Source: Actinomycetes bacterium (lineage in GTDB: Bacteria > Actinomycetota > Actinomycetes > JAJYSQ01). Taken from it: 10,105 nucleotides of DNA. Of this stretch, positions 6,265-10,105 are shown in pieces. The notes under the pieces were generated by a model. The model did not search any database. It saw only the letters and a list, made by a program, of their open reading frames with translations, and was not told the DNA's origin. Location: contig JAJYSQ010000022.1 of NCBI GenBank assembly GCA_021793495.1, forward strand, positions 1 through 10,105, given 5' to 3'. The translations under genes were made by a program, and so were the position numbers. Numbering within the stretch: the first letter of the stretch is position 1; every line of letters begins with the position of its first letter.

Positions 6265-7155
6265 ATGGCGGCTTCGAAGCTGACCGGCCCACGCACCCTG
6301 GCGATCGACATCGGCGGCTCGCACTTCAAGGCCTCGGTGCTCGACCCGTCCGGCACCATGGTGGCCGACGAGGTGAAGGTCGAGACCCCCTACCCCTGCC
6401 CACCCTCGACCTTCCTGGCCACCGTGGGCCGACTCGTCGAGGGGCTTCCGGCCCGCGACCGGGCCAGCGTTGGTTTCCCGGGGATGGTCCGGGCCGGCCG
6501 TGTGCTGGAGGTACCCGCGCTGTCCCGCAAGCGTCCCGGGGGCAAGCCGTTCGCGTCCTCGGTCGCCGCCTGGGCGGGGTTCGACCTGGCCACCGCGCTA
6601 CGCGAGCAGCTCGGGGTCCCGGTGCGGGTGGCCAACGACGCCGACGTGCAGGGCTGCGCCGTCGTGGCCGGCCAGGGCCTCGAGCTCGTCGTGACCCTGG
6701 GAACCGGGCTGGGCACCGCCCTGTTCTACGACGGCACGCTGCTGCCCCACCTGGAGCTGTCCCACGCCCCCTTCCACAGAGGCCGTACCTTTGACGTCGC
6801 GCTCGGCGACATCCGGCGGCGCAAGATCGGGAACAAGAAGTGGACCCGGCTGGTCCGCCAGGCGCTCGCGGACTTCGACGACACCCTGCTGTACGACCAC
6901 GTCTACCTCGGTGGTGGCAACACCGAGCACCTGCAGGTGAGCTTCGGACCCAAGGTGAGCATCGTGGACAACACCGCGGGGATCACCGGGGGTGTCCGGC
7001 TGTGGGACCAGCCGGACACGCTGCGGGCCAGCACTCGCCGGCGCGGGGTGGCGCCACGAGCCGCTTCCGCCCTCCCGCCGGACGCCCTCCCACCGGACGC
7101 CGACCCGGCCGCACCTGGCCCATCGATCGTCGAGCAGACCGGACCGGGGGCCTGA
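6265..7155 (+). CDS. ppgK: ROK-family sugar kinase, polyphosphate-glucokinase-like
   Basis: The protein (296 residues) likely phosphorylates glucose or a related sugar, using polyphosphate or ATP. It shows the phosphate-binding motif [10 protein letters not shown] (residues 13-22), VGFPGMV, the catalytic aspartate D125 in VANDADVQG, the second phosphate loop [10 protein letters not shown] (145-154), [11 protein letters not shown] with E164 and H167, a basic [10 protein letters not shown] segment and [11 protein letters not shown] near the C-terminus. It lacks the Cys-rich zinc motif of typical ROK repressors and glucokinases, as PpgK proteins do. It is clearly divergent from the mycobacterial PpgK that I remember, so phosphoryl donor and sugar are inferred. 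GGGAGG (6255-6260) lies 4 nt before the ATG. The last ~45 residues are a low-complexity Ala/Pro/Arg tail with an ALPPD duplication. Its stop overlaps the pgi start. Confidence 0.8.
   Translation: MAASKLTGPRTLAIDIGGSHFKASVLDPSGTMVADEVKVETPYPCPPSTFLATVGRLVEGLPARDRASVGFPGMVRAGRVLEVPALSRKRPGGKPFASSVAAWAGFDLATALREQLGVPVRVANDADVQGCAVVAGQGLELVVTLGTGLGTALFYDGTLLPHLELSHAPFHRGRTFDVALGDIRRRKIGNKKWTRLVRQALADFDDTLLYDHVYLGGGNTEHLQVSFGPKVSIVDNTAGITGGVRLWDQPDTLRASTRRRGVAPRAASALPPDALPPDADPAAPGPSIVEQTGPGA
7070..7099 (+). repeat. 15-bp duplication in the 3' tail of the ROK kinase gene
   Basis: CCCTCCCGCCGGACG (7070-7084) is followed directly by CCCTCCCACCGGACG (7085-7099), one base different. It encodes a repeated LPPDA-type pentapeptide in the Ala/Pro-rich tail after the conserved kinase domain and keeps the frame. 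Confidence 0.85.
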
Positions 7156-8864
7156 TGGGGGTGGAGCAGACCTCGACGTGGGCGGCCCTTCGCGCGCACC
7201 AGAGGGAGATCGCCACGACCAGCATGCGTGAGCTGTTCGCGACAGACCCGGGCCGCGCCGAGCGGTACACCCTCGAGGCGGCCGGGCTGCACCTGGACTA
7301 TGCCAAGCACAAGGTGACCGACGAGACCCTCCGCCTGCTGGTCACTCTCGCCGAGGCCTGTGGGCTTCCCCGACGCATCCAGGCGATGTTCGCCGGGGAG
7401 CACGTCAACGTGACCGAGGACCGGGCCGCGCTGCACGTCGCGCTGCGGCTGCCGCGGTCTGCGACGCTCGTGGTCGACGGCAGCGACGTGGTCGCCGAGG
7501 TCCATGCGGTGCTCGACCGGATGGCCCGCTTCGCCGACCGGGTGCGCGCAGGTCGGTGGACCGGGTCCACCGGGCAGCGCATCCGTAGCGTGGTCAACAT
7601 CGGCATCGGTGGGTCGGACCTCGGGCCGGTGATGGCCCACCAGGCGCTGGCGGCCTACGCCGACCCGGAGCTGGACGTGAGGTTTCTCTCGAACGTCGAC
7701 CCGGCCGAGATCGCCCTGGTCACCCAGGACCTGGACCCGGCGTCCACTCTGTTCATCGTGGTCTCCAAGACGTTCACCACCCTGGAGACGCTGACCAATG
7801 CCCGAGCGGCTCGCGACTGGGTCCGGTCGCGGCTGGGCCCGGACGCGGACGTGGCCCGGCACTTCGTCGCGGTCTCCACGAACGCCGAGCGGGTGGCCGA
7901 GTTCGGCATCGACCCGGAGAACATGTTCGGCTTCTGGGACTGGGTAGGCGGGCGTTACTCGTTCGACTCGGCAGTCGGGTTGTCGCTGATGGTGGCGATC
8001 GGCCCGGCTGGATTCCGGGAGATGCTCGCCGGGTTCCACGCGATGGACGAGCACTTTCGCACGGCGCCCCTGACGTCCAACATGCCGGTGCTGGCCGGGC
8101 TGATCAACGTCTGGTACGCGAACTTCTTCGGCGCCAGCTCGCACGTGGTCCTGCCGTACAGCGCGTACCTGGCCCGGTTCCCGGCCTACCTGCAGCAGCT
8201 GACGATGGAGTCCAACGGCAAGTCGGTCACCGCGGCGGGCGAGCCGGTCGGCACCTCGACCGGTGAGATCTTCTGGGGCGAGCCGGGGACCAACGGCCAG
8301 CACGCCTTCTACCAGCTGCTCCACCAGGGGACCCGGCTGATCCCGGCGGACTTCATCGGTTTTGCAGAACCTGTCCTGCCCCGGGGACCCTCCGTGGGCT
8401 CGGCAGATCCGGACGATGCCGGCCCGTCCGAGGGCGACCAGCACGACGTGTTCATGGCGAACCTGTTCGCCCAATCAGCGGCGCTTGCGTTCGGCCGCAC
8501 GACGCAGGAGGTGGCGGCCGAGGAGTCCGATCCGGTCCGTGTCGCCGCCAAGATCATGCCCGGGGACCGACCGTCCTCGACGATCCTGGCCCGCCAGCTC
8601 ACCCCGGAGACGTTGGGTGCCTTGGTCGCGTTGTACGAGCACACCGTGATGGTCGAAGGGACGATCTGGGGCATCGACTCGTTCGATCAGTGGGGTGTCG
8701 AGCTCGGCAAGGCCATGGCCGCTGAGCTCGCTCCGCTGCTGGTGGACCCGATCGTGTCGGGACTCGTCGACGCGTCGACCACCGCCGACCCGTCCACCCT
8801 CGGGCTCATCGCGCGGTACCGCACCTGGCGCGGTCGGCCCGTGGCCCCCGGCGTGTCGGGTTGA
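7155..8864 (+). CDS. pgi: Glucose-6-phosphate isomerase
   Basis: It interconverts glucose-6-phosphate and fructose-6-phosphate in glycolysis and gluconeogenesis. The 569-residue protein has the two SIS sugar-phosphate-binding domains: [11 protein letters not shown] (around 152-155), the phosphate loop SKTFTTLET (204-212) and [18 protein letters not shown]. Catalytic residues visible by motif are E352 (TMESNGKS), H383 (TNGQHAFYQ) and K519 (GVELGKAMA). Length is close to E. coli Pgi (549), with a small acidic Gly/Pro-rich loop ([20 protein letters not shown]) before the C-terminal helices. The ATG at 7155 shares its A with the TGA of the upstream kinase gene, the classic arrangement for translational re-initiation; GTG 7161 is an alternative. 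The gene ends within the -35 box of the next promoter. Confidence 0.97.
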   Translation: MGVEQTSTWAALRAHQREIATTSMRELFATDPGRAERYTLEAAGLHLDYAKHKVTDETLRLLVTLAEACGLPRRIQAMFAGEHVNVTEDRAALHVALRLPRSATLVVDGSDVVAEVHAVLDRMARFADRVRAGRWTGSTGQRIRSVVNIGIGGSDLGPVMAHQALAAYADPELDVRFLSNVDPAEIALVTQDLDPASTLFIVVSKTFTTLETLTNARAARDWVRSRLGPDADVARHFVAVSTNAERVAEFGIDPENMFGFWDWVGGRYSFDSAVGLSLMVAIGPAGFREMLAGFHAMDEHFRTAPLTSNMPVLAGLINVWYANFFGASSHVVLPYSAYLARFPAYLQQLTMESNGKSVTAAGEPVGTSTGEIFWGEPGTNGQHAFYQLLHQGTRLIPADFIGFAEPVLPRGPSVGSADPDDAGPSEGDQHDVFMANLFAQSAALAFGRTTQEVAAEESDPVRVAAKIMPGDRPSSTILARQLTPETLGALVALYEHTVMVEGTIWGIDSFDQWGVELGKAMAAELAPLLVDPIVSGLVDASTTADPSTLGLIARYRTWRGRPVAPGVSG

Positions 8865-8888
8865 CAGACCCCGACCTCTCACCATAGT
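8861..8888 (+). promoter_or_regulatory. Sigma70-type promoter for the MarR gene
   Basis: A consensus -35 TTGACA (8861-8866) and a good -10 CATAGT (8883-8888) are separated by 16 bp. The -35 box includes the pgi stop codon TGA (8862-8864). The -10 ends 8 nt before ATG 8897, so the transcript would begin at or beside the start codon. The local AT-rich stretch stands out from its surroundings. This is the best promoter in the window. Confidence 0.7.
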
Positions 8889-8896
8889 TTTGCTAA

Positions 8897-9433
8897 ATGA
8901 TTACCAGAAGGCATGGCCACCGTGGCCAAGAAGCAACCGATAGCGGAAGCGTCCCAGCGTTCTCGGCCACCTCTCCTGAAGAGATGGCCGAAGCCTTGCG
9001 GCCACTGCTGACGAGCCTCGTCCTGGTGCTGCGCAAGGAGAACGCCCGCAACGGCGTGCCGAGCGCACAAGCCATCGCGCTCGGGATCCTGGCCGACGGC
9101 CACTCTCGACGGATGAGCGAGCTGGCCGAGGGTGCCCAGGTCACCCAGCCGTCCATGAGCGTGCTGGTCGACCGGATGGAACGCCAGGGGTGGGTCATCC
9201 GTCAGGTGGACCAGCGTGACCGCCGGGTGGTCAACGTGACCATGACTCCGGCAGGCATGGCGGTGGTCGGACGTCTGCGGGTCGCCCGCCTGGAGCTGCT
9301 CTCCTCGCGGATCGAGATGCTCCCGATCGAGGAGCAGCAGCAGCTGGCAGGCGCCTTGCCTGCCCTGACCGACCTGGTCGGGTTGCTCGGTTCGGCGACC
9401 CTGTCCCCCGCGACCGCGACCGCGACCCCCTGA
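8897..9433 (+). CDS. MarR-family winged-helix transcriptional regulator
   Basis: The 178-residue protein carries a MarR DNA-binding domain: a dimerisation helix (about 30-50), then SAQAIALGILADG, the recognition region MSELAEGAQVTQPSMSVLVD (73-92), the helix RMERQGWVIR and the wing signature DQRDRR (105-110), followed by a long C-terminal dimerisation helix. Such proteins are usually autorepressed dimers that release DNA on binding small phenolic or oxidant ligands; the ligand here is unknown. ATG 8897 has no Shine-Dalgarno sequence but fits the leaderless promoter. The first ~29 codons are unusually poor in GC at third positions, so the ATG at 8984 (residue 30) remains possible. The C-terminus ends in a TATATP tail encoded by three GCGACC repeats (9410-9427). 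No adjacent transporter or enzyme gene marks an obvious target; pgi upstream is a candidate only by position. Confidence 0.92.
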   Translation: MITRRHGHRGQEATDSGSVPAFSATSPEEMAEALRPLLTSLVLVLRKENARNGVPSAQAIALGILADGHSRRMSELAEGAQVTQPSMSVLVDRMERQGWVIRQVDQRDRRVVNVTMTPAGMAVVGRLRVARLELLSSRIEMLPIEEQQQLAGALPALTDLVGLLGSATLSPATATATP

Positions 9434-9660
9434 CCGACCCGACCAGTCCGCCGGGCTGTTCGGGTCGGTGCCGCCCTGCGGAGCTCGCTGATCGTCTCGG
9501 TGACCACCGCAAGGGCGCTGTGGACCCTGGTGGTGACGACCCCCACGCCCGACGGGATCGGCACCGCGTACCTCACTGGTGCCGCAGCCTGCTCGACGAC
9601 GCTGGACGCGGTGCTCGGCCAGACGTCCTTGTCCCACCGCCCCATGCCATCCTCAGACAT
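9202..9660 (-). CDS. Doubtful hypothetical ORF between rnpB and the MarR gene
   Basis: Only the first ~75 codons (9660 to about 9434) lie outside the MarR gene. That part reads like protein (MSEDGMGRWDKDVWPSTASS, then VVEQAAAPVRYAVPIPSGVG and VVTTRVHSALAVVTETISEL) with GC-rich third positions. Two things count against it: the rest is antisense to MarR and becomes Arg/Ser/Thr-rich, and the frame runs through the stem-loop at 9433-9469. A plus-strand frame (GTG 9500 to 9739) shares the same third positions, so codon bias cannot decide between them, and that frame runs into rnpB. An internal ATG at 9645 has a weak GAGG upstream. It may be a short real gene, a remnant, or chance; I do not recognise it. 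Confidence 0.25.
   Translation of the reverse strand: MSEDGMGRWDKDVWPSTASSVVEQAAAPVRYAVPIPSGVGVVTTRVHSALAVVTETISELRRAAPTRTARRTGRVGQGVAVAVAGDRVAEPSNPTRSVRAGKAPASCCCSSIGSISIREESSSRRATRRRPTTAMPAGVMVTLTTRRSRWST
9433..9469 (+). terminator. Strong stem-loop at the end of the MarR gene
   Basis: ACCGACCCGA (9433-9442) pairs perfectly with TCGGGTCGGT (9460-9469). Inside, after one C.T mismatch, CAGTCC (9444-9449) pairs with GGGCTG (9453-9458), including one G.T pair, around a 3-nt loop. The stem begins at the last base of the MarR stop codon. There is no U-tract, as is common for actinobacterial terminators. Being symmetric, it could also stop minus-strand transcription arriving from rnpB. Confidence 0.65.
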
Positions 9661-9675
9661 CGAGGCGCTGGTCTG

Positions 9676-9695
9676 CGGGGTCCCGGACCACCCCG
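9676..9695 (-). terminator. Possible hairpin downstream of rnpB
   Basis: On the minus strand CGGGGT pairs with ACCCCG across an 8-nt loop, about 25 nt past the predicted 3' end of rnpB. There is no U-tract. It may end or help process the rnpB transcript. The stem is short and the region GC-rich, so chance is a real alternative. Confidence 0.35.
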
Positions 9696-9719
9696 GGCCC
9701 CGGTGGATCTCCCCCGGCG

Positions 9720-10105
9720 GCGGACGAGTCGGCCTGTAAGCCGGGTTCTGTGCACCCGGTACGCCAGTGCGGCGAACCAGGTGCGACGGCCATCCATCTC
9801 GGGCCGACGTTGCCGTCAGCCTCCAGCGGCCTACCCACAGGCTCGGGCGGGCCGCCCTCGAACGCCTGCGCAGGCACCGGAAGAACCGGCGCCCTCTTGG
9901 CCTTGCTCCAGGTGGGGTTTACCGAGCCGCCCGGGTCACCCCGGGCGCTGGTGGTCTCTTACACCACCGTTTCACCCTTGCTCCCGCCCGACGACGAGCG
10001 CCGGTGGGGGCGGTCTGTTCTCTGTGGCACTGTCCCGCGGGTCACCCCGGGTGGGTGTTACCCACCACCCTGCCCTGTGGAGCCCGGACTTTCCTCGGCG
10101 GAACC
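9720..10105 (-). ncRNA. rnpB: RNase P RNA, type A (5' end beyond the window)
   Basis: This is the catalytic RNA that trims the 5' leader of tRNA precursors. On the minus strand the conserved core elements appear in order: GAGGAAAGTCCGGGCTCC (10096-10079), ACAGTGCCACAGAGAACAGACC, AAGGGTGAAACGGTGGTG followed by TAAGAGACCACC (about 9979-9950), GAGCAAGGCCAAGAGG (9908-9893) and, near the 3' end, ACAGAACCCGGCTTA (9751-9737). Two hairpins capped by GTGA tetraloops (GGGGTGACCC) are visible. Only the first tens of nucleotides are off the right edge. The 3' end is placed near 9720, where GGCCGACTCGTCCG should form the P1 strand, but its 5' partner is not visible, so the boundary is approximate. Short ORFs overlapping it are not genes. 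Confidence 0.95.

Noticed and set aside
6903..8474. A 523-codon minus-strand frame opposite ppgK and pgi
   Set aside because: It is antisense to well-conserved kinase and isomerase coding sequence and has biased His/Gly/Arg composition without motifs.
8884..8905. A MarR operator palindrome over TAGTTTTGCTA
   Set aside because: The inverted arms are only 3 bp, too weak to call from sequence, although autoregulation at this promoter is plausible.
9653..9877. Short minus-strand frames reaching into rnpB, and a plus-strand frame ending at 9739
   Set aside because: They overlap the RNase P RNA core, which explains the sequence conservation there.

Overview
This 10.1 kb window comes from a high-GC actinobacterial chromosome. 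The evidence is very GC-rich third codon positions, a GlnA2-type glutamine synthetase, a methionine aminopeptidase with the N-terminal extension of the mycobacterial MapB group, an F420-dependent NADP reductase, a type A RNase P RNA, and several gene starts that look leaderless. I cannot name the genus. The content is mostly core metabolism. I see no transposase, integrase, phage gene, tRNA, CRISPR array or recognisable defence or biosynthetic cluster.

Layout, left to right. (1) A partial glnA2 (minus, C-terminus off the left edge) is divergent from nadE, the glutamine-dependent NAD+ synthetase, across 89 bp carrying two interleaved inverted repeats. (2) nadE converges with, and overlaps by 29 bp, a two-gene minus-strand unit: npdG (F420H2:NADP+ oxidoreductase) followed, with a 17-nt overlap, by a signal-less BtuF-like helical-backbone metal receptor. 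(3) Divergent from npdG is a 228-residue gene of unknown function with a strong ribosome binding site. It converges on a 65-residue Cys/His and SPOR-like small protein. (4) Divergent from that small gene is a plus-strand run map - ppgK-like ROK sugar kinase - pgi, the last two joined by a 1-nt stop/start overlap. (5) A MarR-family regulator follows, with a consensus -35 box that overlaps the pgi stop codon and a probable leaderless start. It ends in a strong stem-loop. (6) About 250 bp of uncertain content, with a doubtful minus-strand ORF, lead to rnpB (minus strand, 5' end off the right edge).

How the genes may work together: GlnA2-family enzymes act on glutamate and ammonia or amines, and NadE consumes glutamine, so the divergent pair links nitrogen and NAD metabolism. 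NpdG exchanges hydride between F420 and NADP. The ROK kinase and Pgi would catalyse two successive steps, glucose to glucose-6-phosphate to fructose-6-phosphate, if the kinase is a (polyphosphate) glucokinase. The glucose-6-phosphate could also feed F420-dependent reactions elsewhere, but that is only inference. I found no convincing new multi-gene system. The better leads are the pentapeptide repeat in the NadE linker, the signal-less metal receptor fused translationally to npdG, the coupled ROK-kinase/Pgi pair and the two unrecognised small genes.
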